A stretch of DNA of 64,000 bases from Bacteroidota bacterium. Its GTDB lineage: Bacteria; Bacteroidota; Bacteroidia; Chitinophagales; BACL12. Positions within the stretch are counted from its first letter, which is position 1. Every line of letters starts with the position of its first letter. The stretch spans positions 496,001 through 560,000 of the forward strand of contig JADJIS010000003.1 of NCBI GenBank assembly GCA_016706865.1, given 5' to 3'. The translations under genes and the position numbers were made by a program. Below, piece by piece: positions 9,931 to 18,311 of this stretch. Under the pieces are notes generated by a model. The model made no database searches. It had not been told where the DNA came from and saw only the letters and a list, made by a program, of their open reading frames with translations.

Positions 9931-10210
9931 TAATTTTTATTGTATTAAAATTGGATGTTCCCAATTCTAAATGCGGGTAATGCTATAAAATATTTCAATT
10001 TGTAAAATTACAAAATAAGATTTGAAGGAAAACCTGAGCGCCCTAGCAACTGCATTTTTAACATGAATAAAAGTCTGCTAAACTGCATGTGATTAAAAAC
10101 TAGATTACACCAATATGTATATTTTTTACTACACTGTATAAATACTACTTTTTTTCTTTTAGAATGTTTGATTATCTTTAATTGAATTAATTAATATTAA
10201 AGTGAGACCT

Positions 10211-12427
10211 ATGAAACTCCAGTTTTTAATTCTTCTTCTTTTTTATCCTTTGTTTTCCTTCACTCAATGTAAGTTGGATTACAGTGGTTGGGGAACTCCG
10301 GTTTTTGAGGACGATTTTAATTATACCTCTATATCAGAATTATCACCCAAGTGGCTTTTTGAATACTATGGGGGAATTAGAACTCTTAATTATGATAGTG
10401 AATGGGGAAACATAGAAGATGAATTGTATTTTCCAGATCAATTTGAATTACCCGGTGATGGAACTGTTAAAATAATTGCGGAAAAACTGGATACTCAGGA
10501 ACCCTATTTTTGGGATGGCAATTTTCTAGGTTTCTATCATTATCATTCAGGATTACTTCGTGCAAATTATGCTAATAACGCGTGCAGTGGTTATGGACAA
10601 ACACATGGTTTTAATTATGGTTTATATGAGATAAGATGTAAAATGCCCTCTCAGTCGGGCATGTGGGCAGCATTTTGGCTGCAATGGGGCCCCACTGAAT
10701 TTGATATTGTAGAGTTATTTAATGAAGAAACATTTACCGCAAGAAGGTTTCTTTCCAATGTATTTAATCATAATGAGTCTTATAGTTCTAGTGTTAATTT
10801 TTTATATGGTGCTGATGATGATCTATCAGATGATTTTCATACTTATTCCTTAGTTTGGATTCCTGCCATTGGTGCAAATCCACCACAAGCAACGTTCTTT
10901 TTTGATGGTTATGAATTATATACTGTAAGGGCTCCGGAAGTTCCCGGAAATGTTTGCCCTTTAGATATGCATATTAACCTTGCTGTACACAGAGATAATG
11001 ATCCGGCCGATTATGGAGATTTTATAATTGATTATGTTAGGGTTTACCAAAAAACGGATTATTCAGCGCCATACAAGGAAGAAGAAACATACATGAGTGC
11101 TCCGCTTGATTATTCATTTAATCCTGGAAGAGCAGCTTTTAACGGTAAAAATACTATTGCCGTAAATTCTAACGATACCAGGGTTTATTACAGAGGTATT
11201 GATAATAAGATGCATTTATATACCTGGTTAAATGCAACCAATAGTTGGCAAAATAGTTTACTTTACCTTGCAGATGTATCGGAAGATCAGAAAATTTCAG
11301 GTGATATTGTTGCCTCAGGAACTAATACCGTATTCTATAGGGGAGAGGATGAATATTTACAAAGTTATAGTAAAGTTGATGGTGCTTGGAAGCATACTTT
11401 TTTAGGAGTGTCAGACTCAGACCCCTTAACACATAGAGTATCTTCTTCTAACAAATCAATATCAATGGGACCAGATGGGAATGTTTATTATAGAGGAGCA
11501 GATAATAAAATTCATAGATATTATTATACTGATGGAATTTGGGAGCATGAATGGATCGACAACACCGTTCCCACTTTAGAAAGAGTTTCTGGTGATATCG
11601 CAGTGGCGCCGGATGGAAAGATATTTTATCGCGGTAATGATGGTTTTATTCAATACTACTCATTTAATGGTACGATATGGCAACATTTTTGGATCGAATC
11701 AAATACAGCTGATGTTTCAACAAAAATATCAAGTGAACCTAATTCCCTTGCAATTTCAAATGACAATAAAGTTTGTTATCGCGGCACGAATAATAAAATA
11801 CACAGATATATTAATTCTGGTGATGCCTATGTTCATTCGCAAATTACAGTACCATTTGTTGATTATCAAGTAAAGGGCAATTTACAATTAGGTAATAACG
11901 GGGAAATTTATTTTTTAAATGACGAAAATTATATTCGTTATGTAAAACCTGGTCTGGTTGTTTGGAAAATGTATGAAATTGAAAATAAAACTTGGTATGA
12001 TCCAAGGATATCACCCTATTTTACTGCTGCCGGAGTAGGTAATAAAATTTATTGGCGACATGAAGATGGTGACATTTTTAATTATTATTTTGATGTATGT
12101 GAAAATTTAAATCCCGTTGAACAAACCTGGATCTGCGAACCCTATTGCGAACCAATATTTAAACATGCGAATACCAGTTTCAACAAAGACTTGCAAATTG
12201 AGATTTATCCAAACCCAAGTTCAAATTTTTTAAATGTTGAATTTACCCAATTAATGCCGGAAATGATAGTAAATATATACGGTTTGAACGGTGAAAAAAT
12301 TTATTCGCTTTCATACAACAATATCTACAACCTGACAATAGATGTATCTGCAATTTCTAATGGTGTTTATTTTATTGAATTTATTACTAATGAAAACACA
12401 ATAGTTAAAAAGTTTATTAAAGAATAG
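10211..12427 (+). CDS. GH16 glycoside hydrolase with seven-repeat propeller and T9SS sorting domain
   Basis: Secreted endo-beta-glucanase/galactanase-type enzyme. I place the start at ATG 10211, since it begins a clean signal peptide (MKLQFLILLLFYPLFSFTQC); an in-frame GTG lies nine bases upstream. The GH16 domain spans roughly residues 25-285, with the catalytic motif E163-F-D165-I-V-E168 after MWAAFWLQWGPT. Residues ~300-640 hold seven repeats of the form (V/I)(Y/F)YRG.DN.IH.Y...G.W.H, as in seven-bladed lectin-type propellers. The last ~75 residues are a type A sorting domain (IEIYPNPSSNFLNVEF ... NTIVKKFIKE). Substrate (laminarin, agar or carrageenan class) cannot be decided from sequence by eye. 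Confidence 0.92.
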   Translation: MKLQFLILLLFYPLFSFTQCKLDYSGWGTPVFEDDFNYTSISELSPKWLFEYYGGIRTLNYDSEWGNIEDELYFPDQFELPGDGTVKIIAEKLDTQEPYFWDGNFLGFYHYHSGLLRANYANNACSGYGQTHGFNYGLYEIRCKMPSQSGMWAAFWLQWGPTEFDIVELFNEETFTARRFLSNVFNHNESYSSSVNFLYGADDDLSDDFHTYSLVWIPAIGANPPQATFFFDGYELYTVRAPEVPGNVCPLDMHINLAVHRDNDPADYGDFIIDYVRVYQKTDYSAPYKEEETYMSAPLDYSFNPGRAAFNGKNTIAVNSNDTRVYYRGIDNKMHLYTWLNATNSWQNSLLYLADVSEDQKISGDIVASGTNTVFYRGEDEYLQSYSKVDGAWKHTFLGVSDSDPLTHRVSSSNKSISMGPDGNVYYRGADNKIHRYYYTDGIWEHEWIDNTVPTLERVSGDIAVAPDGKIFYRGNDGFIQYYSFNGTIWQHFWIESNTADVSTKISSEPNSLAISNDNKVCYRGTNNKIHRYINSGDAYVHSQITVPFVDYQVKGNLQLGNNGEIYFLNDENYIRYVKPGLVVWKMYEIENKTWYDPRISPYFTAAGVGNKIYWRHEDGDIFNYYFDVCENLNPVEQTWICEPYCEPIFKHANTSFNKDLQIEIYPNPSSNFLNVEFTQLMPEMIVNIYGLNGEKIYSLSYNNIYNLTIDVSAISNGVYFIEFITNENTIVKKFIKE

Positions 12428-12429
12428 GG

Positions 12430-12525
12430 GGGAAAGGGGAAATAGGAAGTAGGAAGTAGGAAATAGGACTTACTTATCTTAGGTCCTACGTCTTCCTACT
12501 TCCTACTTCCTACTTCCTATTTCAC
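12430..12525. repeat. Inverted TAGGAAG heptamer tracts forming one long hairpin
   Basis: A TAGGAAG/TAGGAAA tract on the plus strand (12439-12470) is followed, after a short AT spacer, by its reverse complement (TTCCTAC words, 12482-12523). The two halves can pair over about 30 bp, so an mRNA from the GH16 gene would end in a large stem. It may serve as a terminator or stabiliser. Confidence 0.85.
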
Positions 12526-12560
12526 ATTTTTCCTTACCTTTAACCTAAATTCATAATCAA

Positions 12561-12893
12561 ATGCAACCAAACCTCGACGACAAACTCTGGAAAATGGCGC
12601 AAAAACGCGTTTCATTTCGCAGACATAGAATTGTATTTATACTTGTGAATATTGCATTGGCAGTAATTTGGTATTTAAGTTGGGATCAGACCGCTGAAAG
12701 GGGACCACTCACATATTGGTTTTTGTATACTTTATGTGGATGGGGAATTGGTCTAGTGATCCATTATTGGAATGCATATCATGATGATGAAAGTTCTGTT
12801 GAACGCGAATACAATAAACTCAAGGAAAATAAAATAATAGAACCTGAAAAAAAACCTGCTGAGCAAATTAAATCAGTAAACGAAAATCAATAA
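12561..12893 (+). CDS. 2TM domain-containing small membrane protein
   Basis: A 110-residue protein with the 2TM-domain layout: a basic N-terminal helix (WKMAQKRVSFRRHR), two closely spaced membrane segments (about residues 27-45 and 55-75) separated by a short loop, then HYWNAYHDDE and a charged, Lys/Glu-rich tail. Such domains are common in Bacteroidota, alone or attached to LytTR regulators, and their function is not established. A near-consensus -7 element TACCTTTA (12535-12542) lies 18 bases before the ATG. It converges on the next gene with only four bases between stop codons. Confidence 0.85.
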   Translation: MQPNLDDKLWKMAQKRVSFRRHRIVFILVNIALAVIWYLSWDQTAERGPLTYWFLYTLCGWGIGLVIHYWNAYHDDESSVEREYNKLKENKIIEPEKKPAEQIKSVNENQ

Positions 12894-12897
12894 TTTT

Positions 12898-14247
12898 TCA
12901 GGGATTTAATTCTACATCGTAGTCTTTTAAATAAAAATTTCCGCTGACTGGACCTCTTTCAGTTTGGGCAACAAATACATACATTCCTTCCGGATAATTT
13001 TCAACATTTAAAAGGAATTTATTAGTTTGGAGCGTATTAATATTTTCTGATAATATTTTTTCTCCTTCCAAATTATAAATAACACAAGAGAGTTCATTTT
13101 GTTTTATACCGGGAATTTCTATGGTAATTCCATCCATTGTTTTTGCAGGATAAAATTTAATTGCTTGTTCCACAGGATCGCGATAATTTAATTTATTGTT
13201 CTCAAAATATCCGGTGGTATCGTTTTCACATGCTTCCCATTGTGCGCCTGCTTTATACCACCAGCTTGCAACAGTATCGGTCTCGAAAAAATTGATCAGC
13301 ATTTTTGCTTCCTTATATTTACCGATCTCCTCTAAATGAAATCCACCTCCGGTGTCGTCATCCCTGTAATCTTCGCATGGCCAGGTGAGAAAATCTCCAC
13401 CTCTCGGATTAACACCATCCGCCCAAAAATATGGTCCCCAATTTACATAAGGTGCAACACGTCCTTCTCCCTCAAAATCCAATAAAGGATCTCCATTTAT
13501 CTGCCGTTCAATTAATTCTTTTATTGCAAGATTTCCCCAATAACCTTTAGGCTCCACAAGAAAATCATATAACTCATGTTCGGGATGTGTGTATCCGGTG
13601 TAATGAAATCCGCTTAAATACACCATTTTTAAATTGGGCATACTATCGAGCATAACATGCATAAGGGTAGTGTATTGATCGGCAACATAATCAATATAAT
13701 ATGCAATATCGGGTGTATCTAATTCACTCTGTTCGAGGATCCAAACAATCTGCACCTGTTCCCAGGTATCATTGCGATTAAATAAACGACCTTGAAGCTC
13801 GTCCCAATAAAAAGTTGAAGTAGTATCTATCATATCGTGCAGATCCTTGCCGCCATAAAAAAGCCCTTTCACGTTCATACACTGACTGGTTCCTTTCCAA
13901 TCGTAATGTTTCATAGTATCAATAAACATATTATAGGCATTGGACGCGTTGGAACCACCCATTCCTATAAAAAGAACTTGGCCGTTATCATAACTCACTG
14001 TTCCTGCATCATTTAAAGGTTCGATGGTATGTGATATGTCAATGCCTTTTTGTTGGTGCACAGCAGGTCGCGTATTGCTGCCACCCGGATATAATCCTCC
14101 CTGTATACCTTCGTAAAACCCTGTCCCTAGGTCGGTTAGCGGAATAAGTCCTGAGTTATCGTTCCCGCAATTTAAAGTTAACTGCGCATGGGAATACGGA
14201 GGAAATGCCAATACCAATAGTATGGTGATGATCCTGATATTTTTCAT
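12898..14247 (-). CDS. Secreted protein, possibly SGNH-hydrolase-like, with C-terminal sorting-type domain
   Basis: A 449-residue exported protein (signal peptide MKNIRIITILLVLAFPPYSHA). Residues ~85-330 resemble an SGNH/GDSL-like fold: a block-I-like turn with Gly and Ser (VLFIGMGGSNASNAYNMF), a central strand PNLKMVYLSGFHYTG, and a late GGFHLEEIGKYKEA that could carry the catalytic His. This assignment is an inference from motif layout; the Asp/His pair is not proven. The last ~70 residues (GITIEIPGIKQNELSCVIYN ... YPEGMYVFVAQTERGPVSGNF) look like a divergent sorting-type domain with an extra tail. A lone gene with no visible cluster partner. Confidence 0.7.
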   Translation of the reverse strand: MKNIRIITILLVLAFPPYSHAQLTLNCGNDNSGLIPLTDLGTGFYEGIQGGLYPGGSNTRPAVHQQKGIDISHTIEPLNDAGTVSYDNGQVLFIGMGGSNASNAYNMFIDTMKHYDWKGTSQCMNVKGLFYGGKDLHDMIDTTSTFYWDELQGRLFNRNDTWEQVQIVWILEQSELDTPDIAYYIDYVADQYTTLMHVMLDSMPNLKMVYLSGFHYTGYTHPEHELYDFLVEPKGYWGNLAIKELIERQINGDPLLDFEGEGRVAPYVNWGPYFWADGVNPRGGDFLTWPCEDYRDDDTGGGFHLEEIGKYKEAKMLINFFETDTVASWWYKAGAQWEACENDTTGYFENNKLNYRDPVEQAIKFYPAKTMDGITIEIPGIKQNELSCVIYNLEGEKILSENINTLQTNKFLLNVENYPEGMYVFVAQTERGPVSGNFYLKDYDVELNP

Positions 14248-14316
14248 GTGTGTGTATGCAAGGCAAATGTAATATTTTTATTGAATTTCGGAAAGGCAAT
14301 TTAGGTAAAATACAAT

Positions 14317-15735
14317 TTACACCTGCTTAAGGAACCATTCTTTCATAAGAAATTCACTTTCAAGAATTTCCTTCCTGAGTTTATCCGCATTTTTTTGATC
14401 AGGATCTAATTTAAGTTTAATCATCAAATTCATTAATTTACAAAATGTAAGTCCCGACGTTTTAATAACACCTTCAATAGTCTCAGAATTGTAATTAATA
14501 AAATGTTTAAAACTGTCAATATAGGAATGCAATACCTGGAATTCACCCTTCTCAAAATAAATCATGGCCTGCAAAGTGCGTAAGCTGTATTTGATCACAA
14601 TATTTTCTGATTCTATAGGAATTAAATATTGGTGAGCAGCTTCAGCTTCTCCTTTATAAAAACTTATCCAGGCATTACATAAATTAATAATATGACTGCG
14701 GACTGAAGCAGATATCAGCGGGCCATATTTTTCGATTACTTCCTCAGCATATTGTATTTTACCCAGGATCAATGACGTTTGTATGATATTTAATAATGAG
14801 GTGTAAGCAAAATCAGCATGTAATTTCCAGAAATTTTTATTTAATCGGAAGTCATATATCTCAAACATTTCATTTAACCATTTTCTTTCTCCGGTTTCGC
14901 CTCTCGGGAAAACAAAATCAATTAATACAACAAATAAATTGGCGCTATCGTTGGCCGGCAATGACTGATCATCCTCAAATAGAATTTCTTTTAATTTGAA
15001 ATAGAATTCCTCATTCCCTGTAATGGCTATTTTTGTCGCAAGGTAATATGCATTAACAAAGCTATCGTTGCTAGTTAATCCTTTCTCATAAATATATAAA
15101 TAATGTTCTACAAAACTGTAATCAAATTTTTCTTTTACAATCTTACTTGCTCTAATATGATTCAAAATATGAAGTAAAGATTTACCTAATGCATAATCCA
15201 TTATTTTTTTTGGTCGATCAACATCTAACATCAGTTTAGTGATATTTTCATGTTTGTTTCGGTTCCTTCTGATATGCAAATTGATGGTATAATCATCTAT
15301 CCGTATTTTCTGATATAATTTTTTGGGATGTGGCAACTGCGATTTGTCAATTAAAAGATCCGTTTGTTTAATATTTTTTTCTAAAAGATTAAATAATCCT
15401 GCTTTTAATAATGCCTCGTTCCTGAATTGCGCAATATCATGAGGTGCATTATGAAATTCTTCCTCCGCCAAATAATTAATTACAATTTCCAACATATCAG
15501 AACATAAATTTCTGTAATAGGAATCACTAAAATTTTTTCCCGATATTTTTTCACAAATTTGTTGTTTCTGAAGTTCACTTATTTCAAAATCCGGTGCAAA
15601 TTCCTTTATCTCCTCCCAAAAACTTAAAAGAGTTATTTTTTTAGTGAAATACGGTGACCTCAAGTAATCTGAAAACGTTTTCAGGTCCTTTTTCATGAAC
15701 TTCTGCAACACTTCCTGTAACTGCGTATTTTGCAT
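14317..15735 (-). CDS. Conserved-type cytoplasmic protein of unknown function, helical repeats
   Basis: A predicted 472-residue soluble protein, almost entirely alpha-helical with many charged and aromatic residues, suggesting an alpha-solenoid. The frame stays open upstream to 15855, but those codons come from TCCTATG-type heptamer repeats, so I choose ATG at 15735 (MQNTQLQEVLQKFMKKDLK). No catalytic motif, membrane segment or signal peptide is visible and I do not recognise a named family. Its 5' region faces the next gene divergently across about 750 bp of repeats. Confidence 0.8.
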   Translation of the reverse strand: MQNTQLQEVLQKFMKKDLKTFSDYLRSPYFTKKITLLSFWEEIKEFAPDFEISELQKQQICEKISGKNFSDSYYRNLCSDMLEIVINYLAEEEFHNAPHDIAQFRNEALLKAGLFNLLEKNIKQTDLLIDKSQLPHPKKLYQKIRIDDYTINLHIRRNRNKHENITKLMLDVDRPKKIMDYALGKSLLHILNHIRASKIVKEKFDYSFVEHYLYIYEKGLTSNDSFVNAYYLATKIAITGNEEFYFKLKEILFEDDQSLPANDSANLFVVLIDFVFPRGETGERKWLNEMFEIYDFRLNKNFWKLHADFAYTSLLNIIQTSLILGKIQYAEEVIEKYGPLISASVRSHIINLCNAWISFYKGEAEAAHQYLIPIESENIVIKYSLRTLQAMIYFEKGEFQVLHSYIDSFKHFINYNSETIEGVIKTSGLTFCKLMNLMIKLKLDPDQKNADKLRKEILESEFLMKEWFLKQV

Positions 15736-15784
15736 ATACGAATATAAAACGTTTTCTGGAAAGATAGAAAAATTTATAATTTGA

Positions 15785-16130
15785 TAGTAGGCGGCACCCG
15801 TGAGATATGATATAGGAAATAGGACATAGGACATATGACATAGGACACAGAACATAGGAAAACAAAGGGTGGAGTTTGCAATAATACTTACTCCTTGAAG
15901 CTCTCGCTCGCATCGAGGTTTTCACTAATGAAAATGTCCATCACCAGTAAGGCTCTCGCCATTAGGGGGTCTCACTAATGATAATCTCCATCACCAGTGA
16001 GGCTCTCGCTCCCGCCGAGGTCTCTGCTTTGTCTTTTACCTTTATTGAGACCTTCGCTAAGAGAGCGAAAGCCTCAAAACTCCCGCCGGATGGGACTTTA
16101 GTTTACAAGTATAAACTAAAGGAAGTTATA
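15785..16130. repeat. Heptamer tract and repeated GGCTCTCGC hairpin segments
   Basis: Starts with GGACATA/GGAAATA heptamers (about 15808-15860). Then comes GGAAAACAAAGGGTGGAG, a phrase also next to the hairpin cores at 8.2 kb, and then three or four variants of a GC-rich block (CTCTCGCTC..GAGGT..TCACTAATG) with CACCAGT(A/G)AGGCTCTCGC words. One inverted partner reads GAGACCTTCGCTAAGAGAGC near 16043. It is related to the GC-rich ends of the repeats at 2.8-3.0 kb. Confidence 0.8.
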
Positions 16131-16149
16131 TATAAAGACAAATTATAAT

Positions 16150-16430
16150 TCGAAGCAATTTGCTTCAATATTACAAACTGCGACTGCGACGGGCCCCCTG
16201 CCCCAAAGGGGAGTTAAGTTTTTCAAAAATTAAAAATATAATTTCGAAGCGAAAATCTCCAATGTTACAAACTGCCCACTGCCCACTGTTGACTGTTTAC
16301 TGCCCCAAAGGGGAGTTAAGTTTTTCAAAAATTAAAAATATAATTTCGAAGCGAAAATCTCCAATGTTACACACTGCCCACTGCCCACTGCTCACTACCC
16401 CTACTACAATCTCCATTTTTTCTCCTTGCC
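16150..16430. repeat. Composite CCCCAAAGGGG / CTGCCCA repeat, inverted relative to the 36-kb copies
   Basis: Two consecutive copies of CCCCAAAGGGGAGTTAAG, an AT-rich stretch, TTTCGAAGCGAAAATC, TCCAATGTTACA and then ACTGCCC heptamers (about 16200 and 16303). The first copy is preceded by TGCGACTGCGACGGG, two units of the hexamer found eleven times at 36.5 kb. The short open frame over this stretch is not a gene. Confidence 0.88.
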
Positions 16431-16481
16431 CGATTCATTAAAAATGAGTCAATTTGCAGTATAAAATTTCAAACCTTTTAT

Positions 16482-18101
16482 ATGAAAAAAATATTACTCA
16501 TCGCGATCTGTATTAGTACAGGATTGCACGCCCAATACACACTGGAGCTGATTAAGGACCTTAATCCAGGGGAACCGAACAGTGACCCCGGCTGGTTCGT
16601 GGAGATAAATGATGTAGTTTATTTCCCTGCTAACGACGGCACAAATGGAATTGAGCTATGGCGGACCGATGCTACTGAGGCCGGAACTTCGATGGTTAAA
16701 AACATTGGCACCGGCGCCAGTTCCATGTGCGAATCGGTGTATGGTTGCGGAAGCGAACATATAGTGATGAACGATATTTTGTATTTCAGGGCGACAGATA
16801 ATGTGCATGGAGCGGAGATCTGGAGAAGTGATGGAACGGATGCCGGAACTTATATGGTAAAGGATATAAACCCGGGACTAGGTGATAACTCCAATTCGAT
16901 ATTTATGTCGGCGCAATATTTTGCCGAAATGAACGATGTTTTATATTTCGCTGCCGATGGTGGTGGAAATAATATTGAACTATGGAGAAGCGATGGAACA
17001 GAGGCAGGAACATATCTTGTGAAAGATCTTGCATTGGGTGGTAGTAGCGTTCCGGAATTTATAACTGCAATAGAAAATAATATTTATTTCAGGTGCAAAA
17101 ACGACGATGGTGAATCTGAATTATGGAAAAGCGACGGCACCGAAGCAGGAACAATTTTATTAAAACAAATGTGGGTTACTGCCACAGAATATCAGAATAT
17201 GTTTATCGCATACGATGGTTTTATTTATTTTAGGGGAGGAGTTGGAGATCCTTATGATCAGGAATTATGGCGCACAGATGGAACTCCTGCGGGAACAGAA
17301 TTATTCATGAATATAAATGAAGACGATGGAGATGGGTCAGATCCAAAACAATTTTTTATATTAAATGATAAATTGTTTTTTGTGGCAGATAATGGTGATG
17401 ATGATTTTATTTTCACCAGTGATGGAACAGTTGCAGGCACACAAAAATTATTGGACGAAAATGGTGATGATGTTTTACCCGGAAATTACGCATTTCTTCC
17501 CTCAGAAAATAAAATATATTTTTCTGCAACTAATGCTGATTTTGATGATGGTTTATGGGTGACTGATGGTACGAATGCAGGCACTAAATTTTTATCGGAA
17601 TATGGTTCCGGTGCATTTGATGCATCAACCGCAACTGTGGTAAACGGCAATAATATTGTTTACAGTGGTTATGATGATGACAATGGTTGCACTACTGTTT
17701 TTCAAAGCAATGGCACTGTAGCCGGCACTTTTCAGTTATTGGAATGCGATGAGTTGAGTTATCCATATTCGATGATCACCTACAACGGAATGGCAATCTT
17801 AAATGGCAATGCAGATGCAGTAGGAGCGGAGCTATGGAAATTGGAAACGGAATTTGAAGTGGGTTTGGAGGAGAATAATAAACTGTCGAATATTAATATC
17901 TTCCCAAATCCAGCCGCAGATATTTTGCATATAAATAGTCGGAATGCGGAATTTGCAATATCTGAAATACAAATTTTTACGATTGACGGAAAATGTTTAT
18001 TGCAAACAAAAGGAACTTCCCAATTAAATATTTCTGCATTTCCTGCCGGACTTTACTTCATCAGGATTTTAGATGCTTTTTATCAATTTGAAAAAATGTA
18101 G
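16482..18101 (+). CDS. T9SS cargo with ELWxxDGTxxGT repeats
   Basis: A 539-residue secreted protein with signal peptide MKKILLIAICISTGLHAQ. It has about nine repeats whose hallmark is (E/G)LWR(T/S)DGTEAGT(Y)(M/L)VK, alternating with ND(V/I)LYF.A. strands, a repeat common in bacterial surface proteins and expected to form a beta-propeller. The C-terminus is a short sorting domain (INIFPNPAADILHINS ... LYFIRILDAFYQFEKM), slightly degenerate at the very end. No catalytic residues are evident; a binding or adhesion role is inferred. A strong terminator hairpin follows at 18156-18209. Confidence 0.88.
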   Translation: MKKILLIAICISTGLHAQYTLELIKDLNPGEPNSDPGWFVEINDVVYFPANDGTNGIELWRTDATEAGTSMVKNIGTGASSMCESVYGCGSEHIVMNDILYFRATDNVHGAEIWRSDGTDAGTYMVKDINPGLGDNSNSIFMSAQYFAEMNDVLYFAADGGGNNIELWRSDGTEAGTYLVKDLALGGSSVPEFITAIENNIYFRCKNDDGESELWKSDGTEAGTILLKQMWVTATEYQNMFIAYDGFIYFRGGVGDPYDQELWRTDGTPAGTELFMNINEDDGDGSDPKQFFILNDKLFFVADNGDDDFIFTSDGTVAGTQKLLDENGDDVLPGNYAFLPSENKIYFSATNADFDDGLWVTDGTNAGTKFLSEYGSGAFDASTATVVNGNNIVYSGYDDDNGCTTVFQSNGTVAGTFQLLECDELSYPYSMITYNGMAILNGNADAVGAELWKLETEFEVGLEENNKLSNINIFPNPAADILHINSRNAEFAISEIQIFTIDGKCLLQTKGTSQLNISAFPAGLYFIRILDAFYQFEKM

Positions 18102-18155
18102 ATTTCGGCAACAGCACCGATCAATAAATTAAAACCCTTATAAACAGGCTGTTAT

Positions 18156-18209
18156 AAGTCATAAAAAGTTATGTAACCGTTTGGTTTCATAACTTTTTTA
18201 TGACTTTTT
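18156..18209 (+). terminator. Strong intrinsic terminator, nearly symmetric
   Basis: AAGTCATAAAAAGTTATG pairs with CATAACTTTTTTATGACTT across a short loop containing ACC..GGT, an 18-bp stem with one bulged T, followed by TTTTTG. It lies about 55 bases after the ELWxxDGT-repeat gene. Confidence 0.85.
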
Positions 18210-18311
18210 GTTTTATTAAAACTTTCAGATACAAATTGAAAATTTTCTCTTTTATATCCTTTGCAATTCTCTGTTTTTTTGTCCTATTATTTTAACCTAA
18301 AAATTAATATT

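Noticed and set aside
15736..15925. N-terminal extension or extra gene on the minus strand
   Set aside because: Encoded by TCCTATG-type heptamers and GC-rich repeats; no conserved start.
16160..16441. 93-codon open frame
   Set aside because: Lies wholly in the composite repeat; composition follows the repeat words.
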